From positions 1 through 64,000 of the forward strand of contig DATFHF010000049.1 of assembly GCA_035248685.1 (NCBI GenBank): a DNA stretch of 64,000 nucleotides, given 5' to 3'. The stretch is from Jatrophihabitans_A sp035248685 (GTDB lineage Bacteria; Actinomycetota; Actinomycetes; Mycobacteriales; Jatrophihabitantaceae). The first letter of the stretch is position 1; each line of letters opens with the position of its first letter. This document shows, in pieces, positions 8,384 through 16,941 of this stretch. A program made the position numbers and the translations under genes. The notes beneath the pieces were generated by a model. That model was not told where the DNA came from and did no database searches. It saw only the letters and a list, made by a program, of their open reading frames with translations.

Positions 8384-9480
8384 GCAAGACACCACGTCGC
8401 GGCGGCCTCGGACGGGGCTTGGGCGCGCTCATTCCCACCGCGCCGGTGAACGGCGACCAGCCGGGCACCGCGACCGATCGGGTTATGTCAACCGATGGCG
8501 CCGCAGCCGATAGCGAGCCTGCTGGGAGAGGCGCCTCGTCGGCAGCCGGCACCTCGGGTGCCAGCGTCAAGGTGGCCAATCGAGTGCCCTCGGTTGCGGC
8601 CATTGCGGCCTCGTCGGCCACCGACTTTTACTTCGATCCGTCACCGGTGCCCGGCGCGACGCTGCGTGAGGTGCGCCCGGACCAAGTCAGCACCAATCCC
8701 AAGCAGCCGCGGCAGGTCTTCGACGAGGACGCCCTCACCGAACTTGCCCATTCCATCAAGGAGTTCGGCGTTCTTCAGCCGATTGTGGTTCGAGCGCAGG
8801 GCGATGGCTTTGAGCTGGTGATGGGGGAGCGGCGGTTGCGCGCCGCCGTGCTGGCCGGTTTGGAAAAGGTTCCGGCGATCGTCCGGGACACCGCCGATGA
8901 CGCCATGCTGCGGGACGCGCTGTTGGAGAACATCCATCGTGCGCAGCTGAATCCGTTGGAAGAGGCGGCCGCCTACCAGCAGCTGTTGGAGGAGTTCGGC
9001 GCCACCCACGAGGAGCTGGCCAGCCGGATCGGCCGCAGCCGGTCGCAGGTCAGCAACACCATTCGCCTGATGAACCTGCCGGTTGCCGTGCAGCGACGGG
9101 TCGCCGCCGGCGTGCTGTCGGCGGGGCACGCCCGGGCGCTACTGGGGTTGTCCGATCAGGACCAGCAGGACGACCTGGCCGGTCGGATCGTGGCCGAAGG
9201 CTTGTCGGTACGGGCGACCGAGGAACTGGTCGCACTTGCCGGCACCGAACCGACGGCGGACCGTCCGGCCAAGCGGAAACCGGCCAGCCGGATTTCGGCT
9301 CCGGCGCTGGGCGAACTGGCCGAGAACCTGTCCGACGTGCTGGATACCCGGGTTCGGGTCGAGCTGGGCCGCCGCAAGGGAAAGATCACCGTCGAGTTCG
9401 GCTCGATCGACGATCTGGAACGGATCGTCGCGGTGATCGCACCCCAGTTGGCCACCAAGCGCGGATCCCGGGGCAAGTAA
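8380..9480 (+). CDS. parB: Chromosome partitioning protein ParB (CTPase, parS-binding)
   Basis: The 366-residue ParB begins with the ParA-interacting motif GGLGRGLGALIP. After a low-complexity linker (residues 30-85) comes the CTP-binding ParB/Srx domain, with NPKQPRQVFDEDALTELAHSI near 110 and LVMGERRLRAA near 150. The helix-turn-helix region contains TLRIGRSRSQVSNTIR-like sequence (SRIGRSRSQVSNTIRLMNLP), and a C-terminal dimerisation domain starts near 310 (LSDVLDTRVRVELG). It loads onto the parS sites nearby and spreads. It starts with GTG overlapping parA. Confidence 0.97.
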   Translation: MSKTPRRGGLGRGLGALIPTAPVNGDQPGTATDRVMSTDGAAADSEPAGRGASSAAGTSGASVKVANRVPSVAAIAASSATDFYFDPSPVPGATLREVRPDQVSTNPKQPRQVFDEDALTELAHSIKEFGVLQPIVVRAQGDGFELVMGERRLRAAVLAGLEKVPAIVRDTADDAMLRDALLENIHRAQLNPLEEAAAYQQLLEEFGATHEELASRIGRSRSQVSNTIRLMNLPVAVQRRVAAGVLSAGHARALLGLSDQDQQDDLAGRIVAEGLSVRATEELVALAGTEPTADRPAKRKPASRISAPALGELAENLSDVLDTRVRVELGRRKGKITVEFGSIDDLERIVAVIAPQLATKRGSRGK

Positions 9481-9482
9481 CT

Positions 9483-10097
9483 TCAGCCGGCGGAGTTGGC
9501 GTCCATCCGGCCGTAGGACAGCACCTGATCCAGCCCACGCCGGCCTCGACGCAACGACGGTGACCGGTGATCCGGTGCGCTGTAGCCGAGGCTGATCACA
9601 CCGACAATGCTCATCCGAGCCGGGATGCCCAGGCCGTCCTTGACCGCCGATTGCGCATCGGCCGGCACTCCGAAGAAGCAGCTGGCCAGCCCCTGGTCCA
9701 CCGCGCCCAGCAGGACGAGCAGGCTCGCCATCCCGGTATCGATATCCCAGTACGGCACCGGCCAGCGTGCCTCGTCCCGATCGGTCCAGCCCTTGTCCGC
9801 CTCGGCGTAGCGGTCGAGGTAGATGGCCTTGTCGGACAGCGCCAGGATCAGCGCCGGCGCCGACTTCAGGCCCAGCAGCCATTGGTCGGGCTCCCCCGGT
9901 CGGGTCGTCAGCCGCCAGAACTCCGACCGGGCGTCGGCGTCGTCCAGTACCAGGAAGTGCCAGCCCTGGCTGAAGCCGGCCGATGGCGCCCGGATCGCCA
10001 GTTCCAGCAACTGCTCGATGGTTTCACGTGAAACCAGCCGGTCCGGATCGTAGTTGCGGACCATCCGACGCCGGCGCACTACCGCGGTGTATTCCAT
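9483..10097 (-). CDS. Nitroreductase-family flavoprotein
   Basis: The 204-residue protein begins MEYTAVVRRRRMVRNYDPDRL, the FMN-phosphate-binding arginines of the nitroreductase fold, and continues with LAIRAPSAGFSQGWHFLVL and a C-terminal SLGYSAPDHRS. Such enzymes reduce nitro or quinone compounds with NAD(P)H; the substrate here is unknown. It faces parB tail to tail with a 2-bp gap. A perfect parS site lies in its 5' coding part and produces the peptide LVSRETIEQ, so the local codons serve two purposes. Confidence 0.9.
   Translation of the reverse strand: MEYTAVVRRRRMVRNYDPDRLVSRETIEQLLELAIRAPSAGFSQGWHFLVLDDADARSEFWRLTTRPGEPDQWLLGLKSAPALILALSDKAIYLDRYAEADKGWTDRDEARWPVPYWDIDTGMASLLVLLGAVDQGLASCFFGVPADAQSAVKDGLGIPARMSIVGVISLGYSAPDHRSPSLRRGRRGLDQVLSYGRMDANSAG
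10020..10035. promoter_or_regulatory. parS site 3 (inside nitroreductase gene)
   Basis: GGTTTCACGTGAAACC, identical to site 2, lies about 2.5 kb from it and within codons 21-26 of the nitroreductase gene. It completes a trio of strong parS sites within 2.7 kb of each other. Confidence 0.95.
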
Positions 10098-10181
10098 GTC
10101 CGGTGTCTACCACGTTCCTGCCGTGCAAAATGAACACGATCGGGGATGCCGAAGGTCGACTTTCTATGACAGCCTTACCCG

Positions 10182-11408
10182 GTGCAACTGAACCAATCCA
10201 CCAAACTCGCCGACGTCTGCTACGACATCCGAGGCCCGGTGCTGGACGCGGCCAAGCTGCTCGAGGCGCAGGGTCACCGCATCCTCAAGCTCAACATCGG
10301 TAACCCGGCCCCGTTCGGCTTCACCGCGCCGGACGAGATCCTGGTCGACGTCTGCCGGAACCTCAGCGAGGCGCAGGGCTACTCGGACTCCCAGGGCCTG
10401 CTGTCGGCACGCACCGCCATCGTGCAGCACTACCAGAGCCGGGACCTGAATACCGTGACGGTCGATGACATCTGGCTCGGCAACGGCGTCAGCGAGCTGA
10501 TCGTGATGGCGCTGCAAGCCATGCTGAACAACGGGGATGAGGTGCTGCTGCCGGCACCGGATTACCCGCTCTGGACGGCCGCCACCTCGCTGTCCGGTGG
10601 ACGTCCGGTGCACTACCTCTGCGACGAGTCCGAGGGCTGGTTGCCGGATCTCGACGACATGAAGTCCAAGATCACCGCGCGCACCCGGGCGGTGGTGGTG
10701 ATCAACCCGAACAACCCGACCGGCGCGGTGTATCCCGAGGCCACCCTGCAGGGCATCGCCGAGCTGGCCAGGCAACACGATCTGGTGGTGCTGGCCGACG
10801 AGATCTACGACAAGATCCTCTACGACGACGCCAGCCACACGCCGTTCGCGGTGCTGGCGCCGGACCTGTTCACGCTCACCTTCAACGGGTTGTCGAAGGC
10901 CTACCGGCTCGCCGGCTACCGCTCGGGCTGGCTGATGGCGGCCGGCCCCAAGCGGAACGCCGCCAGCTACCTGGAAGGCCTGTCCATCCTGGCCAACATG
11001 CGGTTGTGCGCGAACGTGCTCGGCCAGCACGCGATCCAGACCGCGCTGGGTGGCCGGCAGAGCATTCGAGACCTGGTGCTGCCCGGTGGCCGGTTGTTGG
11101 ATCAGCGCAATGCCGCCATCCGGGAGCTGCGGGCAATCCCCGGCGTGACCTGCGTCGAACCGCAGGGTGCGCTGTACGTGTTCCCCAAGCTCGACCCTGA
11201 GCAGTATCCGATCATCGACGACCAACAGTTCGTGTTGGATTTCCTGCGGGAACAGCACGTGTTGCTGGTGCAGGGCACCGGGTTCAACTGGCCCCGTCCC
11301 GATCATTTGCGGATCGTGACGTTGCCGCACACTGACATGCTGACCCAGGCGATCCGACGGCTGGGCAGCTTCCTGGAGACCTACCACCCCGCCCTCAGCA
11401 AGGTGTGA
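10182..11408 (+). CDS. PLP-dependent aminotransferase, alanine-transaminase (AlaA) type
   Basis: This is a 408-residue fold-type I aminotransferase. Visible motifs are LKLNIGNPAPFGF near residue 37, NPNNPTGAVYPEATL near 180, the aspartate in VLADEIYDKILYDD, and the PLP lysine in NGLSKAYRLAGYRSGW near 240. The N-terminus LNQSTKLADVCYDIRGPVL is characteristic of AlaA-like glutamate-pyruvate transaminases. The predicted start is GTG at 10182. It is followed 4 bp later by the GNAT gene, so the two may be cotranscribed. The exact substrate remains inferred from family resemblance. Confidence 0.9.
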   Translation: MQLNQSTKLADVCYDIRGPVLDAAKLLEAQGHRILKLNIGNPAPFGFTAPDEILVDVCRNLSEAQGYSDSQGLLSARTAIVQHYQSRDLNTVTVDDIWLGNGVSELIVMALQAMLNNGDEVLLPAPDYPLWTAATSLSGGRPVHYLCDESEGWLPDLDDMKSKITARTRAVVVINPNNPTGAVYPEATLQGIAELARQHDLVVLADEIYDKILYDDASHTPFAVLAPDLFTLTFNGLSKAYRLAGYRSGWLMAAGPKRNAASYLEGLSILANMRLCANVLGQHAIQTALGGRQSIRDLVLPGGRLLDQRNAAIRELRAIPGVTCVEPQGALYVFPKLDPEQYPIIDDQQFVLDFLREQHVLLVQGTGFNWPRPDHLRIVTLPHTDMLTQAIRRLGSFLETYHPALSKV

Positions 11409-11412
11409 GCCG

Positions 11413-12036
11413 ATGTCCGCCTCCCGCCGGATCGTCCCGCTGACGCTGGACAACCTGAACGACCTGCCGGCACCGTGCCGCAGCTGCACCTTCTGGGAGA
11501 TGGGCCCGCTGGCTGATCCGAACCCGCCGCCGCCCGAGGAGACCGCGCTGGCCAAGGAGGCTTGGCTGTCGGCGACGCTGTTGGACTGGGGGAGCTGCGG
11601 CAAGATCGCCTACGTGGCCGGCGTGCCGGCCGGCTACGCCCTGTTCGCACCGCCCGGCTTCGTCCCGCGGGCGCTGTCGTTTCCCACCTCGCCGGTATCC
11701 GGTGATGCGGTGTTGCTCATGAACGCGCACGTGCTGCCGGAATGGCGCTCGGCCGGGCTCGGCCGGATGCTGGCGCAGGCGGTCGCGGCCGAGCTGGTGC
11801 CGCGTGTGGTACGCGCAATCGAGGCCTTCGGTTCGACCGGCCCGTCCGCGCAGGGCTGCCTGATGCCGGCGGACTACCTGCGGTCGGTGGGATTCAAGAC
11901 GGTTCGACCGCACCCGCGCTACCCTCGGCTGCGGATGGACCTGAAATCGACGGTGTCCTGGCGGTCGGACGTCGAGTACGCGCTGGAGCGGATCTTCGGC
12001 ACCTCGGTGGCGAAGTCGCTCACCCCAGCCGGCTAA
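11413..12036 (+). CDS. GNAT family N-acetyltransferase
   Basis: A 207-residue acetyltransferase with the acetyl-CoA loop in LPEWRSAGLGRMLAQAV near residue 115. The N-terminal part carries CRSCTFWEMG, a Cys-x-x-Cys-x-Phe-Trp-Glu block common in a group of actinobacterial GNATs encoded near parB. The C-terminus (PHPRYPRLRMDLKSTVSW) also matches that group. The acceptor substrate is unknown. It sits 4 bp after the aminotransferase gene and ends 7 bp before the TetR operator palindrome. Confidence 0.88.
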   Translation: MSASRRIVPLTLDNLNDLPAPCRSCTFWEMGPLADPNPPPPEETALAKEAWLSATLLDWGSCGKIAYVAGVPAGYALFAPPGFVPRALSFPTSPVSGDAVLLMNAHVLPEWRSAGLGRMLAQAVAAELVPRVVRAIEAFGSTGPSAQGCLMPADYLRSVGFKTVRPHPRYPRLRMDLKSTVSWRSDVEYALERIFGTSVAKSLTPAG

Positions 12037-12043
12037 CTCGTTG

Positions 12044-12065
12044 GCGGAGTGAGTACTCACTCCGC
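12044..12065. promoter_or_regulatory. TetR-type operator palindrome upstream of tetR-ABC operon
   Basis: A perfect 22-bp palindrome with arms GCGGAGTGAGT and ACTCACTCCGC and no spacer, 13 bp ahead of the ATG of the TetR gene. The TGAGTACTCA core is typical of TetR/AcrR operators. Its position over the promoter or leader suggests autorepression of the regulator and the two ABC genes. Confidence 0.8.
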
Positions 12066-12078
12066 TACGGTGACGGAC

Positions 12079-12717
12079 ATGGCTATCCCAGTTGTGTCCA
12101 CCGCCTCGCCCGCCGCCGGCCGCGCCGCCCCGATGTCTCGGGACGACCGTCGCGCGGCGATCGTGGCAGCCACCCTGCCACTGCTGCGGGCACACGGACA
12201 TGCCGTGACCACCCGGCAAATCGCCGAGGCGAGCGGGATCGGCGAGGGCACCATCTTTCGGGTCTTCACCGACAAGGCCGAGCTGGTCGACGCCTGCCTG
12301 GCGGCCGCCTTCGACCAGAGCGACACGGTGGCCCGGTTCGCGGCGATCGACCGCGGACTGCCGTTGGAATCCAGGCTGGTCGAGGCGGTGACCGTGCTCC
12401 AGCACCGGCTTCAGTCGGTGGTCGAATTGCTGCTCGCGCTCGGGCTGCCCCGCCCACCTGACCAGCACACCCGGCCGGATCCGCGCGCCGATCGCGGGCA
12501 TGATCAACTTTTGGACGGCCTGGCCGAGTTATTGGAGCCCGATCGTGCCCGGCTACGGACCAGCCCGGCCGAGACGGCCCGCGCGGTCCGGCTGTTGACC
12601 TTCGCCGCCAGTCACCCCCGGATCACCGACGGCAATCCGATGAGCCCGCACGAGATCGTGACGCTGCTGCTGCACGGCATGCTGCGCGCCGAGCACGAAG
12701 GCGGCTCAGCATGCTGA
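12079..12717 (+). CDS. TetR/AcrR family transcriptional regulator
   Basis: The 212-residue protein has an N-terminal helix-turn-helix (RAAIVAATLPLLRAHGHAVTTRQIAEASGIGEGTIFRVF split over residues 24-62) with the usual KAELVDACL continuation. A possible GTG start at 12049 lies inside the operator palindrome, so the ATG at 12079 is preferred. The C-terminal ligand-binding domain is not similar to a named regulator. The gene overlaps the first ABC gene by seven bases, which points to control of that exporter, probably by release on binding a transported drug. Confidence 0.92.
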   Translation: MAIPVVSTASPAAGRAAPMSRDDRRAAIVAATLPLLRAHGHAVTTRQIAEASGIGEGTIFRVFTDKAELVDACLAAAFDQSDTVARFAAIDRGLPLESRLVEAVTVLQHRLQSVVELLLALGLPRPPDQHTRPDPRADRGHDQLLDGLAELLEPDRARLRTSPAETARAVRLLTFAASHPRITDGNPMSPHEIVTLLLHGMLRAEHEGGSAC

Positions 12718-14447
12718 GCAAGCTGCTGCGCCGGTACCTGCAACCGTACCGGCGAGCGTTGCTGGTAGTCGTTAGCCTGCAATTGGTCCAGACCATTGCT
12801 GGCTTATTCCTACCCAGCTTGAACGCCGACATCATCGACCGGGGGATCGCGACCGGCAACACCGGTTACATCGTTTCCACCGGCGCAATCATGCTCGCGG
12901 TGACCTTGGCACAGATCAGTTGTTCGATCGGTGCGGTGTACTTCGGCGCGCGCACCGCGATGTCCTTCGGCCGGGACGTCCGCGCCGCGATCTTCCACCA
13001 GGTGGGCAGCTTCTCCGCCCGGGAGCTGAACAGCTTCGGGGCTCCGTCGCTGATCACCCGCAACACCAACGACGTTCAGCAGGTGCAGATGCTGGTGCTG
13101 ATGACCTGCACCATGTTGGTGGCGGCGCCGATCATGTGCGTCGGCGGCATCATTATGGCCGTTCGGCAGGACGTCGGGCTGTCCTGGCTGCTGGCGATCT
13201 GCGTTCCGGTGCTGGTCGTGGCGATCGGCCTGATCATCAGCCGGATGATCGGCGGTTTCCGGTTGATGCAGAAGCGGATCGATGCGGTGAACCGGGTGCT
13301 GCGCGAGCAGATCGCCGGCATCCGGGTGGTCCGGGCGTTCGTCCGAGAGGCTTATGAGACCAGGCGATTCGCGACCGCCAACGCCGACGTGACCGCGACC
13401 GCGTTGCGGGTCGGCCGGCTCCAGTCGCTGATGTTCCCGACGGTCATGCTGATCGTCAATGCATCCAGCGTGGCGGTGCTCTGGTTCGGCGCGCACCTGA
13501 TCGACAGCGGCCGGATGCAGGTCGGTTCGCTGACGGCCTACCTCAGCTACCTGATGCTGATCCTGATGTCGGTCATGATGGCCACCTTCATGGCGATCCT
13601 GGTGCCACGGGCCGCGGTCTGCGCCGAGCGGATCGGCCAGGTGCTGGACACCGAATCCTCGGTGCAACCGCCCGTGCACGCCATCGGTTCGCCGTCCGGG
13701 CGGGGCGAACTGGAACTGCGTGGGGTCAGCTTCAGCTACCCCGGCGCGACCGATCCGGTGTTGCGCGATATCAGCTTCACCGTCCGGCCCGGCCAGCAGA
13801 CCGCGATCATCGGCAGCACCGGCGCCGGCAAGAGCACCCTGATCGGGTTGATCCCGCGGCTGTTCGACGCCACCGGCGGCCAGGTGCTGGTGGACGGGCA
13901 GGACGTACGCACGCTCGATCCGGATTTGCTGTGCAACCTGATCGGGCTGGTGCCACAACGGGCGTACCTGTTCACCGGCACCATCGCCAGCAACCTGGGC
14001 TACGGCAATCCGGCAGCCACCGACACCGAACTGTGGCAGGCGCTGGAGGTCGCGCAGGCGGCCGACTTCGTCCGGGCGATGCCGGACGGCCTGGAATCTG
14101 CTGTGGCACAAGGTGGAACCAACGTCTCGGGCGGCCAACGGCAGCGGCTGGCGATCGCTCGGGCGCTGGTACACAAGCCGGAGATCTACCTGTTCGACGA
14201 CTCGTTCTCCGCGCTCGATCTCGGCACCGATGCCCGGTTGCGGGCGGCGTTGCGGCCGGTCACCGAGCAGGCCGGCGTGCTGATCGTCGCGCAACGGGTG
14301 TCGACGATCATGGACGCCGACCAGATCATCGTGCTGGAGGACGGTCAGATCGTGGGCATCGGCCGGCACGAGGAGTTGCTGGCCGGCTGTCCGACCTACG
14401 CCGAGATCGTTGATTCGCAATTCGCCGGCAGCCAGGTACGGGCATGA
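12711..14447 (+). CDS. ABC exporter half-transporter, subunit 1 (degenerate ATP site type)
   Basis: A 578-residue fused membrane/ATPase half-transporter. Six helices lie in residues 15-310, followed by an ATPase with Walker A GSTGAGKST near 370, signature VSGGQRQRL near 475 and Walker B YLFDDSFSALD. The residue after the Walker B aspartate is Asp, not the catalytic Glu, a hallmark of the degenerate-site subunit in heterodimeric exporters such as TM287/288 or BmrCD. Its partner is the next gene, which overlaps it by ATGA. Substrate unknown; a drug or lipid is likely given the TetR regulator. Confidence 0.93.
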   Translation: MLSKLLRRYLQPYRRALLVVVSLQLVQTIAGLFLPSLNADIIDRGIATGNTGYIVSTGAIMLAVTLAQISCSIGAVYFGARTAMSFGRDVRAAIFHQVGSFSARELNSFGAPSLITRNTNDVQQVQMLVLMTCTMLVAAPIMCVGGIIMAVRQDVGLSWLLAICVPVLVVAIGLIISRMIGGFRLMQKRIDAVNRVLREQIAGIRVVRAFVREAYETRRFATANADVTATALRVGRLQSLMFPTVMLIVNASSVAVLWFGAHLIDSGRMQVGSLTAYLSYLMLILMSVMMATFMAILVPRAAVCAERIGQVLDTESSVQPPVHAIGSPSGRGELELRGVSFSYPGATDPVLRDISFTVRPGQQTAIIGSTGAGKSTLIGLIPRLFDATGGQVLVDGQDVRTLDPDLLCNLIGLVPQRAYLFTGTIASNLGYGNPAATDTELWQALEVAQAADFVRAMPDGLESAVAQGGTNVSGGQRQRLAIARALVHKPEIYLFDDSFSALDLGTDARLRAALRPVTEQAGVLIVAQRVSTIMDADQIIVLEDGQIVGIGRHEELLAGCPTYAEIVDSQFAGSQVRA

Positions 14448-16414
14448 GCGAGCATCGCGGCGCCGGGACCTTGCAACCGCACGCCGAAGCACCGCGTCGT
14501 CCGCCGATCGGCCGGGGGCCGTTCGCCGGCATCGGGCTTGCCGAAAAGTCCCTGAACTTCGTCCCGTCCGCGCGGCGGTTGCTGGGTCGGCTGGCCCCGG
14601 AACGGCTCGCCGTGACGCTGGTCCTGCTGCTCAGCGTGGCGAGTGTGACGATGAGCGTGCTGGGACCGTGGCTGCTCGGCCACGCCACCGACCTGATCTT
14701 CGCCGGTGTGCTCGGCAGGCGATTGCCGGCCGGCCTGAGCAGGCAGCAGGTCGTCGAACAGGCTCGCAGTACCGGGCACGGCACCTTGGCCGACCTGTAT
14801 GCCCGCTCGGACCTGGTGCCGGGCCGCGGCATCGACTTCGCGGCGCTGGGCCGGGTGCTGCTCTTGGTGCTGCTGCTCTACCTGATGGCGTCGCTGCTCA
14901 GCTGGCTTCAGGGGTACCTGCTCACCGGCGCCGTGCAACGGACGGTGTTCCGGCTGCGCAGTGACGTCGAGGACAAGCTGAACCGGTTGCCGTTGCGGTA
15001 CTTCGACGGCCAGCCGCGTGGCGAGGTGCTCAGCCGGGTCACCAACGACATCGACAACGTGTCACAGAGCCTGCAACAGACGCTGAGCCAGATGCTGGTG
15101 TCGGCACTGACCATCATCGCGGTGCTCAGCATGATGGTGGCGATCTCCCCGCTGCTGGCGGTGATCGCGCTGGTCAGCGTCCCGGCGTCGCTGTTCATCA
15201 CCAAGCTGATAGCGGCTCGTTCGCAGCAGCTGTTCGTGGCGCAGTGGCGGACCACCGGCCTGTTGAACGGGCATATCGAGGAGGCGTTCACCGGGCACGC
15301 ACTGGTCAAGGTGTTCGGCCGGCAGCGCGAGGTGGAGCAGCGCTTCGCCGAACACAACGACGAGCTGTACCGGGCCAGCTTCGGCGCTCAGTTCGTCAGC
15401 GGGATCATCCTGCCGGCGGTGCAGTTCATCGGAAACCTGAACTACGTCGCGGTGGCGGTGGTCGGTGGCCTGCGGGTGGCGTCCGGCACGATGAGCCTGG
15501 GCGACGTGCAGGCGTTTATCCAGTACTCCCGGCAGTTCACCCAGCCGCTGACCCACGTGGCCTCGATGGCCAACGTGCTCCAATCCGGGGTGGCCTCGGC
15601 CGAGCGGGTGTTCGAACTGCTCGATACCGCCGAGGAATTGCCGGATCGGACCGACCCGCCGGTGATCAGTGATCCCCGCGGTCGGGTGGAATTCGAGCAT
15701 GTGTCGTTCCGCTACGACCCGCAGACCCCGCTGATCGAGGATCTGTCCTTCGTCGCCGCACCCGGTCAGACGGTGGCGATCGTCGGGCCGACCGGCGCCG
15801 GCAAGACCACCTTGGTGAACCTGATCATGCGCTTCTACGAGCTGGACTCGGGACGGATCACCTTGGACGGGGCGGACATCGTCGACCTGACCCGAGCCGG
15901 ACTGCGTTCCCGAATCGGGATGGTGCTCCAGGACACCTGGCTGTTCGGCGGGACGATCCGCGACAACATCGGCTACGGGAATCCGGAGGCGGACGAGGCG
16001 GCGATTCTGGCGGCGGCCAAGGCCAGCTTCGTGGACCGGTTCGTGCACAGCCTGCCGGATGGCTATGACACCGTGATCGACGAGGAAGGCAACAACGTGA
16101 GCGCCGGGGAGAAGCAGCTGCTGACCATCGCCCGGGCGTTTCTGGCCGATCCGTCCCTGCTGATCCTGGACGAGGCGACCAGCTCGGTGGACACCCGCAC
16201 TGAACTGCTGGTCCAGCAGGCGATGGCGGCACTGCGGTCGGACCGGACCAGCTTCGTGATCGCGCACCGGCTGTCGACCATCCGCGACGCCGACCTGATC
16301 CTGGTGGTGGAATCCGGCCAGATCGTCGAGCAGGGCAGCCATGCCGAGCTGTTGGCCCGGGGCGGGGCGTACTACGAGCTGTACCAGGCGCAGTTCGCCG
16401 GCCTACCGGTCTGA
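14444..16414 (+). CDS. ABC exporter half-transporter, subunit 2 (catalytic site type)
   Basis: The 656-residue partner has an N-terminal cytoplasmic extension of about 60 residues, six helices to about 350, and an ATPase with Walker A GPTGAGKTT near 447, signature NVSAGEKQLL and Walker B LLILDEATSSVDTRTE with the catalytic Glu. The signature is VSAGE rather than VSGGQ, again as seen in one half of heterodimeric exporters. An extra segment (residues about 85-130, KDIS-like loop with LPAGLSRQQVVEQARSTG) lies between the first two helices. It closes the operon; a strong terminator follows. Confidence 0.93.
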   Translation: MSEHRGAGTLQPHAEAPRRPPIGRGPFAGIGLAEKSLNFVPSARRLLGRLAPERLAVTLVLLLSVASVTMSVLGPWLLGHATDLIFAGVLGRRLPAGLSRQQVVEQARSTGHGTLADLYARSDLVPGRGIDFAALGRVLLLVLLLYLMASLLSWLQGYLLTGAVQRTVFRLRSDVEDKLNRLPLRYFDGQPRGEVLSRVTNDIDNVSQSLQQTLSQMLVSALTIIAVLSMMVAISPLLAVIALVSVPASLFITKLIAARSQQLFVAQWRTTGLLNGHIEEAFTGHALVKVFGRQREVEQRFAEHNDELYRASFGAQFVSGIILPAVQFIGNLNYVAVAVVGGLRVASGTMSLGDVQAFIQYSRQFTQPLTHVASMANVLQSGVASAERVFELLDTAEELPDRTDPPVISDPRGRVEFEHVSFRYDPQTPLIEDLSFVAAPGQTVAIVGPTGAGKTTLVNLIMRFYELDSGRITLDGADIVDLTRAGLRSRIGMVLQDTWLFGGTIRDNIGYGNPEADEAAILAAAKASFVDRFVHSLPDGYDTVIDEEGNNVSAGEKQLLTIARAFLADPSLLILDEATSSVDTRTELLVQQAMAALRSDRTSFVIAHRLSTIRDADLILVVESGQIVEQGSHAELLARGGAYYELYQAQFAGLPV

Positions 16415-16434
16415 GCCGCCCTCAGAAACGCATA

Positions 16435-16487
16435 GTGCGGCCCGAGGAGGCGGAGATCCGTCGAAATTCCGCCCACTCGGGCCGCAC
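16435..16487. terminator. Bidirectional terminator / long intergenic palindrome
   Basis: Twelve-base arms GTGCGGCCCGAG and CTCGGGCCGCAC pair perfectly, and inside them GGCGGA (16449-16454) pairs with TCCGCC (16468-16473). It lies between the convergent ABC and trxA genes and would end transcripts from both. It lacks a clear T-run, so it could also be an intergenic palindromic repeat. Confidence 0.65.
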
Positions 16488-16501
16488 AAAGGCGGTTAGA
16501 G

Positions 16502-16831
16502 CTACTTGATGTAGTCGGCCAGCGCGTTGAGCATCGCGGCCTTCGGCCGGGCACCGACGATGGTCTGCACGACCTGGCCGCCCTTGAACACCGACATGGT
16601 CGGGATCGACATGATCTGGTAGTCCCGAGCGACGTTGGGGTTCTCGTCGATGTTCATCTTCACGACCCGGAGCTTGTCGCCGTACTCACCGGCGATCTCC
16701 TCCAGGATCGGGCCGACCTGCCGGCACGGGCCACACCACTCAGCCCAGAAGTCGACCAGCACCGGGGTGTCGGATTCCAGGACGTCCTTGGCGAACGTGG
16801 CATCGGTGACAGCGGTGGTATTGGTGGCCAT
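16502..16831 (-). CDS. trxA: Thioredoxin
   Basis: A 109-residue thioredoxin with the redox motif WCGPC at residues 32-36, the preceding VLVDFWAE strand and the cis-proline SIPTMSVFKGG. It reduces protein disulfides in the cytoplasm and is itself reduced by TrxB. The ATG at 16831 is chosen over upstream in-frame starts, which add Arg-rich sequence foreign to the family. It follows trxB by 110 bp on the same strand. Confidence 0.97.
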   Translation of the reverse strand: MATNTTAVTDATFAKDVLESDTPVLVDFWAEWCGPCRQVGPILEEIAGEYGDKLRVVKMNIDENPNVARDYQIMSIPTMSVFKGGQVVQTIVGARPKAAMLNALADYIK

Positions 16832-16941
16832 GCGGTACTCCCTGTGCGTATCGAGTGCGATGTGTGAGTGCGGGTGATCACTGGCTAGAACGTCTCGGCC
16901 GCGGTAACCCTTCCCGCGGGCGGGTCGCCGGCCGGCAGCGG

